Source of the DNA: Halomarinibacterium sp034670265
Lineage (GTDB): Bacteria; Bacteroidota; Bacteroidia; Flavobacteriales; Flavobacteriaceae
Length of the DNA stretch: 64,000 nt
NCBI GenBank assembly: GCA_034670265.1
Contig: JAXMNU010000005.1
Coordinates: 62,001-126,000, forward strand
Direction of reading: 5' to 3'
This document shows positions 24,322-33,803 of the stretch, piece after piece. The notes under the pieces were generated by a model. The model worked only from the letters and a program-made list of their open reading frames with translations. It was not told the DNA's origin and did no database searches. Position numbers and translations under genes: made by a program. Each line of letters opens with the position of its first letter. Position 1 is the stretch's first letter.

Positions 24322-25128
24322 ATGGCAAACAACAATCAAGTCAAAGAATTACTTGACGCTGGTGTACACTTTGGACACCTTACTCGTAAATGGAATCCTA
24401 ACATGGCCCCGTATATCTATATGGAGCGTAACGGAATCCACATTATCAATCTATACAAAACTGCTGCAAAACTAGAAGAGGCTAACGAAGCCCTTAAAAA
24501 AATTGCTTCTAGTGGAAGAAAAGTACTTTTTGTAGCTACCAAAAAACAGGCTAAAGACATTGTTGCTGAAAAAGCAAAAAATGCAAACATGCCTTACATC
24601 ACAGAAAGATGGCCAGGTGGAATGTTGACCAATTTCGTAACTATCCGTAAGGCAGTTAAGAAAATGGCATCTATCGATAGAATGAAACAAGACGGAACTT
24701 TTAACACCCTTTCTAAAAAAGAAAGACTAGCTGTTGATCGTCTTCGTGCTAAATTGGAAAAAAACTTAGGGTCTATTAGTGATATGAGTCGTCTTCCAGG
24801 TGCCTTGTTTATTGTAGATACCACTCGTGAGCATATTGCTGTAAAGGAAGCTCAAAAATTGAATATTCCAATTTTTGCAATGGTAGATACCAATAGTGAC
24901 CCTCGTCAAATTGATTACGTAATACCATCCAATGACGATGCTTCAAAATCTATCGAAAACATTATTGGAAGTGTAACTGCTGCAATTTCTGAAGGCTTAG
25001 CCGAAAGAAAAGCTGGAAAAGCTGATGGAGAAGAACCTAAAGCTAAAAAAGCCTCTAAAACAGATGTAAAGAAAACTGCCAGAAAAAGAGCTTCGGTAGC
25101 GTCCTCTGCAAGTAGCGAAGAAGAATAA
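24322..25128 (+). CDS. rpsB: 30S ribosomal protein S2
   Basis: This 268-residue protein has the S2 signatures ELLDAGVHFGHLTRKWNP, ERWPGGMLTNF and IFAMVDTNSDP. The C-terminal 40 residues are a low-complexity Lys/Ala/Ser tail (AKKASKTDVKKTARKRAS) that extends the core. S2 joins the small subunit late and is needed for binding of S1-like factors. It is followed by tsf after 71 nt, the usual rpsB-tsf order. Confidence 0.98.
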   Translation: MANNNQVKELLDAGVHFGHLTRKWNPNMAPYIYMERNGIHIINLYKTAAKLEEANEALKKIASSGRKVLFVATKKQAKDIVAEKAKNANMPYITERWPGGMLTNFVTIRKAVKKMASIDRMKQDGTFNTLSKKERLAVDRLRAKLEKNLGSISDMSRLPGALFIVDTTREHIAVKEAQKLNIPIFAMVDTNSDPRQIDYVIPSNDDASKSIENIIGSVTAAISEGLAERKAGKADGEEPKAKKASKTDVKKTARKRASVASSASSEEE

Positions 25129-25199
25129 ATTAAAACATAAAATTCACTTTGTTTTTTGAGAAATCAAAAAACATCTAAAAAATAAAAAACTTGAAAACG

Positions 25200-26171
25200 A
25201 TGGTAAAAATAACCGCCGCACAGGTAAACGAATTAAGACAAAAAACCGGAGCCGGTATGATGGATTGCAAAAAGGCATTAGTTGAAGCCGAAGGAGACTT
25301 CGACAAGGCTATTGAAATCCTTCGTAAAAAAGGTCAAAAAATTGCTGAAAAAAGAGCCGATAGAGATTCTAGTGAAGGTGCTGTAATTGCAAAAGTAAAC
25401 GATGCTGCTACAAAAGGAGTGATTGTTTCTTTAAACTGTGAAACAGACTTTGTTTCTAAAAACGACTCTTATGTAGAGATGGCTCACCAAATGGCAGAAG
25501 TTGCTTTAAACACTTCGTCTATGGAAGAGTTTCTTGCTGCAGAATATGAAAACGGAATGACTGTTCAGGAAAAATTAACTGAGCAAACAGGTGTTATTGG
25601 TGAAAAAATCGAGATAGGTGGCTACAAAACTTTGGAAGCTCCATTTGTAGGTTCTTATATCCACGGAAACAAAATTGCTGCTTTAGTAGGTCTTTCAAAA
25701 GCAATTGACGGTGCTGCAGAAGTTGCAAAAAATGTTTCTATGCAGGTTGCTTCTATGGGAGCAACTACGCTTTCTTACAAAGATTTTGATCCAGAATTCG
25801 TAGCTTCAGAAACTGAAGCTCGCATTGCGGTTATTGAAAAGGATAATATTGAATTAGGAAGATTAGGTAAAACCCTAAAAAATGTTCCTAAATATATCTC
25901 TAGAGCGCAATTAACAGATGCTGTTATTGCTGAAGCTGAAGAAGCTATAAAAGCAGAACTAAAAGCTGAAGGAAAGCCAGAACAAATTTGGGATAAAATT
26001 CTACCAGGAAAATTGGAGCGTTTTATTGCTGATAACACAACGCTAGACCAAGAGAAGTGTTTATTAGACCAAAACTTTATTATGGACGAAAAACAATCGG
26101 TTGCACAATATGTTGCTAGTAAGGGTGACGTTTCAATCGTTAGTTTTGAAAGAGTTTCATTAGCTCAATAA
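25200..26171 (+). CDS. tsf: Translation elongation factor Ts
   Basis: I take ATG 25200 (323 residues, MVKITAAQVNELRQKTGAGMMDCK) over the TTG nine bases upstream. The N-terminal UBA-like domain, the VSLNCETDFVSKND motif that contacts EF-Tu, and the dimerisation region are all present. It is longer than the enterobacterial protein (about 283), as expected for Bacteroidota. It recharges EF-Tu by GDP/GTP exchange. A strong terminator ends the unit. Confidence 0.97.
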   Translation: MVKITAAQVNELRQKTGAGMMDCKKALVEAEGDFDKAIEILRKKGQKIAEKRADRDSSEGAVIAKVNDAATKGVIVSLNCETDFVSKNDSYVEMAHQMAEVALNTSSMEEFLAAEYENGMTVQEKLTEQTGVIGEKIEIGGYKTLEAPFVGSYIHGNKIAALVGLSKAIDGAAEVAKNVSMQVASMGATTLSYKDFDPEFVASETEARIAVIEKDNIELGRLGKTLKNVPKYISRAQLTDAVIAEAEEAIKAELKAEGKPEQIWDKILPGKLERFIADNTTLDQEKCLLDQNFIMDEKQSVAQYVASKGDVSIVSFERVSLAQ

Positions 26172-26194
26172 GTAGCTCTCAAACTTCATTTTAT

Positions 26195-26234
26195 AACCGC
26201 TTTGGATCATTTGATTTAAAGCGGTTTTTATTTT
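26195..26234 (+). terminator. Terminator of rpsB-tsf
   Basis: AACCGCTTT pairs with AAAGCGGTT around a 14-nt loop, followed by TTTATTTT. Confidence 0.85.
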
Positions 26235-26267
26235 GCTCCCATTCATCATTATTTTTATTTATTTTTG
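26232..26267 (+). promoter_or_regulatory. Candidate promoter of pyrH-frr
   Basis: TTTG (26232-26235) and TATTTTTG (26260-26267) resemble the -33 and -7 elements, with a slightly long 24-nt spacer. The -7 box lies 18 nt before the pyrH ATG. Confidence 0.45.
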
Positions 26268-26285
26268 TTTTCAGAAAACACCCAC

Positions 26286-26993
26286 ATGCAATACAAAAGA
26301 ATCTTACTTAAACTCTCTGGAGAAGCCTTAATGGGCGAACAACAATATGGCATTGATCCTATTAGGCTTCAAGAATATGCAGACGAAATAAAACAAATTG
26401 TAGAAAAAGGAGTTCAGGTGGCTATTGTTATTGGTGGCGGAAATATCTTTCGAGGTGTTTCTGGCGTGAGTGGTGGCATGGATCGTGTACAAGGAGACCA
26501 TATGGGAATGCTAGCAACGGTTATTAATGGTCTTGCTTTACAAAGTGCCTTAGAGAATGATGGCGTGCAAACAAGGCTTCAAAGCGCTATAAAAATGGAT
26601 GAGGTTGCAGAACCCTTTATACGAAGAAGAGCTGTAAGGCATCTTGAAAAAGGACGTGTAGTTATTTTTGGGGGAGGAACAGGAAATCCTTATTTCACAA
26701 CCGATTCTGCAGCAGTGCTTAGAGCCATTGAAGTGGAAGCAGATGTTATTTTAAAAGGCACCCGTGTTGACGGAATTTACACCAGCGACCCAGAAAAAGA
26801 TGTGAATGCTACGAAATTCGATTTTATTACATTTGATGATGTCTTAAGAAAAGGATTAAAAGTAATGGATACTACTGCATTCACTTTGAGCCAAGAAAAT
26901 GAACTCCCTATTATTGTATTTGATATGAATACCAAAGGAAATTTACTTAAAGTAGTTTCTGGAGAAAATGTAGGGACAAAGGTTAATTTATAA
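26286..26993 (+). CDS. pyrH: Uridylate kinase (UMP kinase)
   Basis: The start at ATG 26286 gives 235 residues (MQYKRILLKLSGEALMG), the family norm. The amino-acid-kinase fold motifs IVIGGGNIFRG, the GDHMGMLATVINGLAL helix and VILKGTRVDGIYTSDP are intact. The enzyme phosphorylates UMP to UDP, is hexameric, and is usually activated by GTP and inhibited by UTP. It pairs with frr 39 nt downstream. Confidence 0.97.
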   Translation: MQYKRILLKLSGEALMGEQQYGIDPIRLQEYADEIKQIVEKGVQVAIVIGGGNIFRGVSGVSGGMDRVQGDHMGMLATVINGLALQSALENDGVQTRLQSAIKMDEVAEPFIRRRAVRHLEKGRVVIFGGGTGNPYFTTDSAAVLRAIEVEADVILKGTRVDGIYTSDPEKDVNATKFDFITFDDVLRKGLKVMDTTAFTLSQENELPIIVFDMNTKGNLLKVVSGENVGTKVNL

Positions 26994-27032
26994 TTTGGTC
27001 TAATTTTTGCCAAAACGATTAAAAAAATTAAA

Positions 27033-27587
27033 ATGGAAGACGAAATTCAATTTATACTTGACAGTACCGAGGAAGCAATGAAAAATGCATTAGTTCACCT
27101 TGAAAAAAAATTAGTCACCATAAGAGCTGGGAAAGCTTCCCCTGCCATGTTAAGTGGTGTAATGGTAGATTATTACGGCACGCCTACTCCACTTAATCAA
27201 GTAGCCAATGTAAATACCCCAGACGGGATGACTTTAAGTATTCAGCCATGGGAAAAAGCACTTATTCCTGAAATTGAAAAGGGAATACAAATAGCCAATC
27301 TTGGTTTTAACCCCATGAATAATGGTGAAAGCGTAATTATTAATGTCCCGCCACTTACCGAAGAACGCAGAAGAGAATTGGCTAAACAAGCTAAGGCCGA
27401 AGCCGAAGATTCTAAAATTGGAGTTAGAAACGATCGTAAAAATGCTAATAACGACATTAAAAAATTAGATATTTCTGAAGATTTAAAGAAAAATCTTGAA
27501 GACGATATACAGAGTATGACCGATGAGCACATCAAAAAAATTGATGCTATTTTGGCCAAAAAAGAAGCCGAAATAATGAAGGTTTAG
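27033..27587 (+). CDS. frr: Ribosome recycling factor
   Basis: The 184-residue protein has the typical RRF pattern: RAGKASPAMLSGVMVDYYG, PLNQVANV, the NVPPLTEERRRELAKQAK helix and a C-terminal helix. With EF-G it splits the post-termination ribosome. It follows pyrH and ends at a strong terminator. Confidence 0.97.
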   Translation: MEDEIQFILDSTEEAMKNALVHLEKKLVTIRAGKASPAMLSGVMVDYYGTPTPLNQVANVNTPDGMTLSIQPWEKALIPEIEKGIQIANLGFNPMNNGESVIINVPPLTEERRRELAKQAKAEAEDSKIGVRNDRKNANNDIKKLDISEDLKKNLEDDIQSMTDEHIKKIDAILAKKEAEIMKV

Positions 27588-27612
27588 AAACCTTCTTATT
27601 TTCATAAAATTT

Positions 27613-27646
27613 AAAAAGAGTGGTGTGAAAAGCCACTCTTTTTTTT
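27613..27646 (+). terminator. Terminator of pyrH-frr
   Basis: AAAAAGAGTGG pairs with CCACTCTTTTT and a run of eight T follows. Confidence 0.88.
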
Positions 27647-27721
27647 CAAAATAATAACATATTGTTTCCTTTGGAATCCTTTGTATTTTAATACCTTTAC
27701 CCCAATTTTAAGCATCCTTTT

Positions 27722-30145
27722 TTGAACAAACTTTTCAGTATCGGGTTTTGGAGTGCAGTGGCTCGTTTTATACTTCGCAATAGAACGCTCATTATTATTT
27801 TCATTTTAGCAATGACGGTGTTCTTTGCGATGCAATGGAAAAATATGCGATTCACGTATACCGAAGCCAACCTGCTGCCCGATGATCACAAATACAACGA
27901 GGAATACCAAGAGTTTTTAGATAAATTTGGAGAGGAAGGCAACCTTATCATTATAGGGATTAAAGACTCCACACTCTTTACCCCTACCAACTTTAACGCT
28001 TGGACAAAACTTTCAAAAGATCTTTCAGCATATAATGAAGTAGAACTTTCCCTTTCCATTGGTGATCTTCAGAAATTAGAAAAAAGAGAAGATACGGCTG
28101 CTTTTCAGTTGGTTCCTTTTATTAATGACACTGTTTTAGATTCAGAAAAACTAGAGCGATATCGCTATGAGCTTTTCAATAAACTACCCTTTTATGAAGG
28201 TCTCGTGTACAGCCCAAATAAGGAATCGGTGCGTACAGCAGTCTATTTAAAAAAGGATATTGTGAATACTCCTGCCCGAAGGGATTTTATTATTAATGAC
28301 TTAATCCCGTTAATCGATGCTTTTGAAGCAGAGACTGGAATCAAGGTATATACTTCTGGGATGCCCTATATCCGAACCCTTAATTCACAGAATATAATTG
28401 ATGAGATTAGATGGTTTATTGGTGCAGCGTTATTAGTTACATCACTCATATTTTTCTTTTTCTTTAGATCCTTTAGAGCGACATTTATTTCGACCCTCAC
28501 AGTTATTATTGGAGTCATGTGGTCGTTTGGGGTTTTGGGATTATTGCATTATGAAATTACAGTATTAACGGCTTTAATTCCGCCTTTAATTATCGTGATA
28601 GGAATTCCAAACTGTATTTTCTTAATCAATAAATATCAGCAAGAAATAAAACTTCACGGAAATCAAGCAAAGTCTTTACAGCGTGTAATTGCTAAAATTG
28701 GAAATGCAACTTTAATGACCAATGTCACTACTGCTTCTGGGTTTGCAACATTTATCTTAACTCAAAGTAAACTTTTAAAAGAGTTTGGTACTGTGGCCTC
28801 TATTAATATTCTTGCCATATTTCTACTAAGTCTGTTTATCATTCCTATAGCCTATAGCTATATGGCTATACCTAAGTACAAGCATTTAAAACACCTTAAT
28901 AAGCGTTGGATTGGAAAATTTGTAAACTGGATGGAGCGCATGGTGAAAGGACACCGTATCGCCATCTATATTACTACCATTGTTCTGCTTTGCACAAGTA
29001 TTATAGGTATTTACAACATTAAGCTTTCGGGGAGTCTTATTGAAGATATGCCGAAAAACAAACCCTTTTTTCAGGATATTAAATTTTTCGAAAAAGAATA
29101 CGAAGGCATTATGCCGCTAGAAATTTTAGTGGATACCAAACGTAAAAAAGGGGTGATGAACTTGGCTACGCTAAAGCGTATGGACGAGCTTCAGAATTAT
29201 ATGGAGGAAATTCCAGAGTTGTCTACGACACTTTCTGTAGTTCAGTTGGTTAAATATTCGAAACAGGCTTATTACAATAACAATCCTGAATATTATCAAT
29301 TGCCCAATAGTCAAGAAAGAACGTTTATTCTGTCTTATGCTAAAAGTAGCACAAACGATACAAATTTGCTTTCCAGCTATGTAGATTCCACTGGTCAATA
29401 TGCACGTATCACTACCTTTATGAAGGACACTCAAACCGAAAGATTTGACCGGATTGAAGAAGACATCCGTGGAGAAATAGAGAAAATATTCCCAAGTGAC
29501 CGTTACAGTGTTTCCATTACTGGAAAAGCCTTTGTATTTGAAAAAGGGACAAAATACTTAGTTAATAATTTATTGCTTTCGCTTTCACTCGCAATTTTCT
29601 TAATTGCATTATTTATGGCGTGGATGTTTAGAAGTTTTAGAATGATTTTGGTATCATTAATACCTAACTTATTACCCTTGCTCATTACCGCTGGACTTAT
29701 GGGATTCTTGGGAGTCCCCATCAAACCTTCTACCATTTTAGTATTTAGTATCGCCTTTGGGATATCTGTAGATGACACCATTCACTTTTTAGCGAAATAC
29801 CGTCAAGAATTAATCGCAAACCATTGGAAGATTAAAAAATCGGTTTACGCGGCATTACGAGAAACGGGAGTGAGTATGTTTTATACATCTATTGTCTTGT
29901 TTTTTGGGTTTTCGGTATTTACTATTTCAAGTTTTGGAGGAACGGTAGCTTTAGGGGCATTGGTTTCTGCAACTCTATTATTTGCGATGTTAGCTAATTT
30001 ATTATTATTGCCTTCATTACTGCTATCTCTAGAGCGAAGTATTGCCAATAAGCAAACCTTTAGAAAACCAACCATACAGATTCTTCCAAGTTCTGATGAA
30101 GAAGTAGAAGAAATAGAAAAAGAAGAAGAAAAAGCGAATGCGTAA
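27722..30145 (+). CDS. RND/MMPL superfamily exporter, TTG start
   Basis: The 807-residue protein begins at TTG 27722; the first helix (NRTLIIIFILAMTVFFAM) needs this start and no upstream ATG fits. It has two halves, each with a single helix, a large periplasmic domain and a five-helix block, as in the MMPL/patched branch of RND transporters. Conserved stretches include the GVMWSFGVLGLLHYEITVL region and FSIAFGISVDDTIHFLAKY, whose DD pair is the family's proton-relay signature. The C-terminal tail is strongly acidic (EEVEEIEKEEEK). Substrate unknown; relatives move lipids or hydrophobic compounds. There is no adaptor or outer-membrane partner beside it. Confidence 0.85.
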   Translation: MNKLFSIGFWSAVARFILRNRTLIIIFILAMTVFFAMQWKNMRFTYTEANLLPDDHKYNEEYQEFLDKFGEEGNLIIIGIKDSTLFTPTNFNAWTKLSKDLSAYNEVELSLSIGDLQKLEKREDTAAFQLVPFINDTVLDSEKLERYRYELFNKLPFYEGLVYSPNKESVRTAVYLKKDIVNTPARRDFIINDLIPLIDAFEAETGIKVYTSGMPYIRTLNSQNIIDEIRWFIGAALLVTSLIFFFFFRSFRATFISTLTVIIGVMWSFGVLGLLHYEITVLTALIPPLIIVIGIPNCIFLINKYQQEIKLHGNQAKSLQRVIAKIGNATLMTNVTTASGFATFILTQSKLLKEFGTVASINILAIFLLSLFIIPIAYSYMAIPKYKHLKHLNKRWIGKFVNWMERMVKGHRIAIYITTIVLLCTSIIGIYNIKLSGSLIEDMPKNKPFFQDIKFFEKEYEGIMPLEILVDTKRKKGVMNLATLKRMDELQNYMEEIPELSTTLSVVQLVKYSKQAYYNNNPEYYQLPNSQERTFILSYAKSSTNDTNLLSSYVDSTGQYARITTFMKDTQTERFDRIEEDIRGEIEKIFPSDRYSVSITGKAFVFEKGTKYLVNNLLLSLSLAIFLIALFMAWMFRSFRMILVSLIPNLLPLLITAGLMGFLGVPIKPSTILVFSIAFGISVDDTIHFLAKYRQELIANHWKIKKSVYAALRETGVSMFYTSIVLFFGFSVFTISSFGGTVALGALVSATLLFAMLANLLLLPSLLLSLERSIANKQTFRKPTIQILPSSDEEVEEIEKEEEKANA

Positions 30146-30194
30146 ATTTTAAAAACAGAAAAAAAGTATCTTTACGCCTTCAAATTCAACAAGC

Positions 30195-31649
30195 ATGCAT
30201 AGAAAAGGAATTATAGAAATATTACAAAGTAAGCCTTCACCAAATACCATTTCGGTGTCAGGCTGGGTGCGTTCTTTTAGAAGCAATAGATTTATCGCAT
30301 TAAATGATGGCTCTACCATTAAAAACTTGCAATGTGTTGTTGATTTTTCAACTTTTGATGAAGCCATTCTCAATAAAATTACCGTAGGTGCTGCCATTAA
30401 AGTAGAGGGGGAATTGGTCGAAAGTCAAGGACAAGGGCAAAATGTTGAAGTTCAAGCTTCGGGCATTGAAATATTGGGTGAAGCAGATCCCGATGAAGTT
30501 TCGCAAACGATTTTACAGCCGAAACGTCATACCCTTGAAAAGCTAAGAGAACAAGCACACCTGCGTGTACGAACTAATACCTTTGGCGCGGTGATGCGGC
30601 TTCGGTCTAAATTGGCCTTTGCCATTCACGAATATTTTCAGAAAAACGGTTTCAATTATATGCATACGCCTATCATTACAGGAAGTGATGCCGAAGGAGC
30701 TGGAGAGATGTTTCGGGTTACTAATTTAGACCCTAAAAATCCACCGTTAAATGAAGACGGTTCAGTAAATTATAAAGAAGATTTTTTCGAAAAGGAAACC
30801 AATCTTACCGTAAGCGGACAATTGGAAGCTGAAACTTATGCTATGGGCCTTGGTAAAGTATACACCTTTGGCCCTGCTTTTAGGGCAGAAAATTCGAATA
30901 CATCGCGTCATTTAGCAGAATTTTGGATGATCGAACCCGAAGTTGCTTTTAATGACCTTGATGCTAATATGGACCTTGCTGAAGATTTTATAAAGTATGT
31001 CATTCAATACGCATTGGATCATTGTCAAGATGATTTACAGTTTTTGGAAGACAGATTACTCAATGAAGAAAAAAATAAGCCTCAAGCCGAAAGAAGCGAG
31101 ATGAAATTAACAGATAAGCTTCAATCTGTATTGGAGAATAATTTTGTTCGTATTACCTATACCGAAGCCATTGACATTCTTAAAAATAGCAAGGAAAACA
31201 AAAAGAAGAAGTTCAAATATCTTATTGAAGAGTGGGGTGCCGATTTACAAAGTGAGCACGAGCGTTTTTTAGTTGAAAAACACTTTAAATGCCCTGTCAT
31301 TTTGTTTGATTACCCTGCTAAAATAAAGGCATTTTATATGCGTTTAAATGATGCAGATGAAAAGGGAAGAGAAACGGTTCGAGCTATGGACGTACTATTT
31401 CCAGGAATTGGTGAAATTGTAGGGGGTTCGCAAAGAGAAGAACGATACGATGTGCTAAAAAAGAAAATGGAAGTGATGGGAATTCCCGAAGAAGAATTGT
31501 ATTGGTACCTCGATTTACGAAAGTTTGGAACCTGCGTACATAGTGGGTTTGGACTAGGGTTTGAAAGATTGGTATTATTTGTAACAGGAATGGGAAACAT
31601 TAGAGATGTAATACCTTATCCTAGAACGCCAGGAAACGCCTCCTTTTAA
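30195..31649 (+). CDS. asnS: Asparaginyl-tRNA synthetase
   Basis: The 484-residue class II enzyme has an N-terminal OB-fold for the anticodon (VSGWVRSFRSNRFIALNDGS), motif 2 FRAENSNTSRHLAEFWMIEP and motif 3 GFGLGFERLV. The charged insertion near residues 285-345 (LNEEKNKPQAERS, NSKENKKKKFK) is common in Bacteroidota AsnRS. It charges tRNA-Asn directly. It is followed by its own terminator before rpoN. Confidence 0.97.
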   Translation: MHRKGIIEILQSKPSPNTISVSGWVRSFRSNRFIALNDGSTIKNLQCVVDFSTFDEAILNKITVGAAIKVEGELVESQGQGQNVEVQASGIEILGEADPDEVSQTILQPKRHTLEKLREQAHLRVRTNTFGAVMRLRSKLAFAIHEYFQKNGFNYMHTPIITGSDAEGAGEMFRVTNLDPKNPPLNEDGSVNYKEDFFEKETNLTVSGQLEAETYAMGLGKVYTFGPAFRAENSNTSRHLAEFWMIEPEVAFNDLDANMDLAEDFIKYVIQYALDHCQDDLQFLEDRLLNEEKNKPQAERSEMKLTDKLQSVLENNFVRITYTEAIDILKNSKENKKKKFKYLIEEWGADLQSEHERFLVEKHFKCPVILFDYPAKIKAFYMRLNDADEKGRETVRAMDVLFPGIGEIVGGSQREERYDVLKKKMEVMGIPEEELYWYLDLRKFGTCVHSGFGLGFERLVLFVTGMGNIRDVIPYPRTPGNASF

Positions 31650-31670
31650 TTATACAAAACCAGAGATATA

Positions 31671-31708
31671 AAATCCAGTTCCGTAGTTTCGTTGCTGGAT
31701 TTTTTTTA
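31671..31708 (+). terminator. Terminator of asnS
   Basis: AAATCCAG (31671-31678) pairs with CTGGATTT (31695-31702) around a 16-nt loop, and T-rich sequence follows. Confidence 0.7.
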
Positions 31709-31734
31709 TTTTTATAGATATGTCATTTTAGTTT

Positions 31735-33198
31735 ATGTTAAAGCAACAACTCAATTTTAAATTATCACAAAAATTATCTCCTCAACAAATTCAGTTGATG
31801 AAGTTAATTCAATTGCCTACGCAGGCTTTTGAACAACGAATCTCACAAGAATTGGAGGAAAATCCTGCTTTAGAAGGAGGAAAAGAGGAAAAAGATAATT
31901 TGGAAAATGATGAGTTTGATAATGATGAATTTGACGATTATGACGAAGGCAATGAAATTATTGAAACCGACATTAATGTAGATGATTATTTAAGTGATGA
32001 CGAAACCCCAAGCTATAAACTATCTGCCAATAATTATAGTGCAGATGATGAAGACAAACAAACACCATTTGCATCTGGGACATCTTTTAATCAATATCTT
32101 TTACAACAGCTAAATACATACAGACTTGATGATGAATCTTTTGAAATAGCACAGTTCTTAATAGGAAGCGTAGATGAGAGTGGTTATATAAGAAGAGATA
32201 TTGAAGACATTGTAGATGATTTGGCATTCACGCAAAACATTTACACTTCAAAAGAACGAATTGAAAAAGTGTTACGTATTGTCCAAGAATTGGATCCAGT
32301 TGGTGTGGGAGCGCGAAATCTTCAGGAATGTTTATTGATTCAGCTAAAAAGAAAACCCGAAGAACCTTCGGTAGATCTTGCTACAAAAATCATTGAAACG
32401 GCATTCGATCAATTCACAAAAAAGCATTACAAAAAATTACTTTCAAAATTCGATATTTCTGAAGACGAACTCCGTGAGGCCATTCATGAAATTGAAGGGC
32501 TAAATCCAAAACCCGGGGGAGCCTATTCTGGTAACACGCGAATTATTGAGCATATTGTTCCAGATTTTGCTATTAAAATAATTGAAGGGGAACTCGATCT
32601 TACTTTAAATGGTAGAAATGCTCCAGAGTTACATGTTTCCAGAGATTATAGTGATATGCTTAAGGGTTATAAAGAGTCTAAAGAAAAATCGAAATCTCAA
32701 AAAGATGCTGTCATGTTTATTAAGCAAAAACTGGACGCTGCAAAATGGTTTATTGATGCTATAAAACAACGCCAGCAAACACTTTTTGTTACTATGAATG
32801 CGATTATGCATTATCAAAAAGAGTATTTTTTAACAGGAGATGAGCGCAAGCTAAAACCTATGATTTTAAAGGATATTGCAGATAAAATTGATATGGATGT
32901 CTCTACAGTTTCGCGTGTTGCAAATAGTAAATATGTGGACACTCCTTACGGAACAAAACTGATAAAAGATTTCTTTAGCGAATCGATGAAGAACGATCAA
33001 GGGGAAGATGTTTCTACCAAAGAAATAAAGAAAATTCTTGAGATTACCATCTCTGAAGAAAATAAGAAAAAACCTTTAACCGACGATAAATTGGCAAAGA
33101 TTCTAAAAGAGAAAGGCTATCCTATTGCAAGGAGAACTATTGCCAAATATAGAGAACAGCTAGATTTGCCAGTGGCAAGACTTCGAAAAGAAATTTAA
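31735..33198 (+). CDS. rpoN: RNA polymerase sigma-54 factor
   Basis: The 487-residue protein has all three regions. Region I is Gln/Leu-rich (LSQKLSPQQIQLMKLIQLPTQ) and blocks melting until an AAA+ activator acts. A very acidic linker follows (55-110, DNDEFDDYDEGNE). Then come the core-binding domain, the HTH region and the RpoN box ARRTIAKYRE (from 465), which reads the -24 element. The factor would direct genes with GG-N10-GC promoters under enhancer-binding proteins, none of which is in this window. The next gene overlaps its stop by one base. Confidence 0.96.
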   Translation: MLKQQLNFKLSQKLSPQQIQLMKLIQLPTQAFEQRISQELEENPALEGGKEEKDNLENDEFDNDEFDDYDEGNEIIETDINVDDYLSDDETPSYKLSANNYSADDEDKQTPFASGTSFNQYLLQQLNTYRLDDESFEIAQFLIGSVDESGYIRRDIEDIVDDLAFTQNIYTSKERIEKVLRIVQELDPVGVGARNLQECLLIQLKRKPEEPSVDLATKIIETAFDQFTKKHYKKLLSKFDISEDELREAIHEIEGLNPKPGGAYSGNTRIIEHIVPDFAIKIIEGELDLTLNGRNAPELHVSRDYSDMLKGYKESKEKSKSQKDAVMFIKQKLDAAKWFIDAIKQRQQTLFVTMNAIMHYQKEYFLTGDERKLKPMILKDIADKIDMDVSTVSRVANSKYVDTPYGTKLIKDFFSESMKNDQGEDVSTKEIKKILEITISEENKKKPLTDDKLAKILKEKGYPIARRTIAKYREQLDLPVARLRKEI

Positions 33199-33803
33199 TG
33201 AATCATTTTCTTCGATTAGGAGCGTATGTGCTGCATCCATTGCTAATGCCTTTTTTAGGAGCAGCCATCTATTATATTATTACACCTCGTTATGTAGAAA
33301 CCGAAACTATAAGTAACAAGTTACTAGCAATAGCCATTATCACGGTTTTTGTACCTATCGTTACATATTTTTTACTTCGGAATTTAAAACTGGTAAATTC
33401 CATAAAACTAGAGGAGGTTTGGGAACGAAAAATTCCTTTAATGCTTCAATGTGTCCTCATTTTTTTAATTATTAAAATGGTGTTTGACGCCTATATTACT
33501 CCGGAACTTTATTTCTTCTTTGTTGGAGTACTGTTTTCAACTTTTGCAGCATTGTTTTTAGTTGTTTTTAAGATAAAAGCAAGTTTACATCAAATGGGCA
33601 TCGCTGGACTCACATTTTTTGTGATAGCCCTAAGTGTTCATTTTAAAATAAATATGCTTTTCTGGATAGCGAGTTTAATCTTTGCCAATGGTTGGGTTGC
33701 TTCTTCACGACTACACACACATTCACATACCAAAATAGAGCTTATTCTAGGTTTTTTTTTAGGAGTCATCCCCCAAATTATAGTGCTTAATTTTTGGCTA
33801 TAG
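33198..33803 (+). CDS. Polytopic membrane protein, degenerate PAP2-like
   Basis: This 201-residue protein has about six transmembrane helices. The late segments KASLHQMGIAGLTFF and ASSRLHTHSHTKIELILG resemble the second and third motifs of PAP2 phosphatases (PSGH and SRxxxxxH), but the first KxxxxxxRP motif is not clear and PSGH is not kept. It may be an inactive or diverged lipid-phosphate enzyme. Translation is coupled to rpoN (TAATG overlap). Its stop lies within CTATAG, shared with the convergent barrel protein. Confidence 0.6.
   Translation: MNHFLRLGAYVLHPLLMPFLGAAIYYIITPRYVETETISNKLLAIAIITVFVPIVTYFLLRNLKLVNSIKLEEVWERKIPLMLQCVLIFLIIKMVFDAYITPELYFFFVGVLFSTFAALFLVVFKIKASLHQMGIAGLTFFVIALSVHFKINMLFWIASLIFANGWVASSRLHTHSHTKIELILGFFLGVIPQIIVLNFWL

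Noticed and set aside
24284..24475. 63-residue frame overlapping the rpsB start
   Set aside because: It is out of frame with rpsB, which is certain, and falls within the structured leader.
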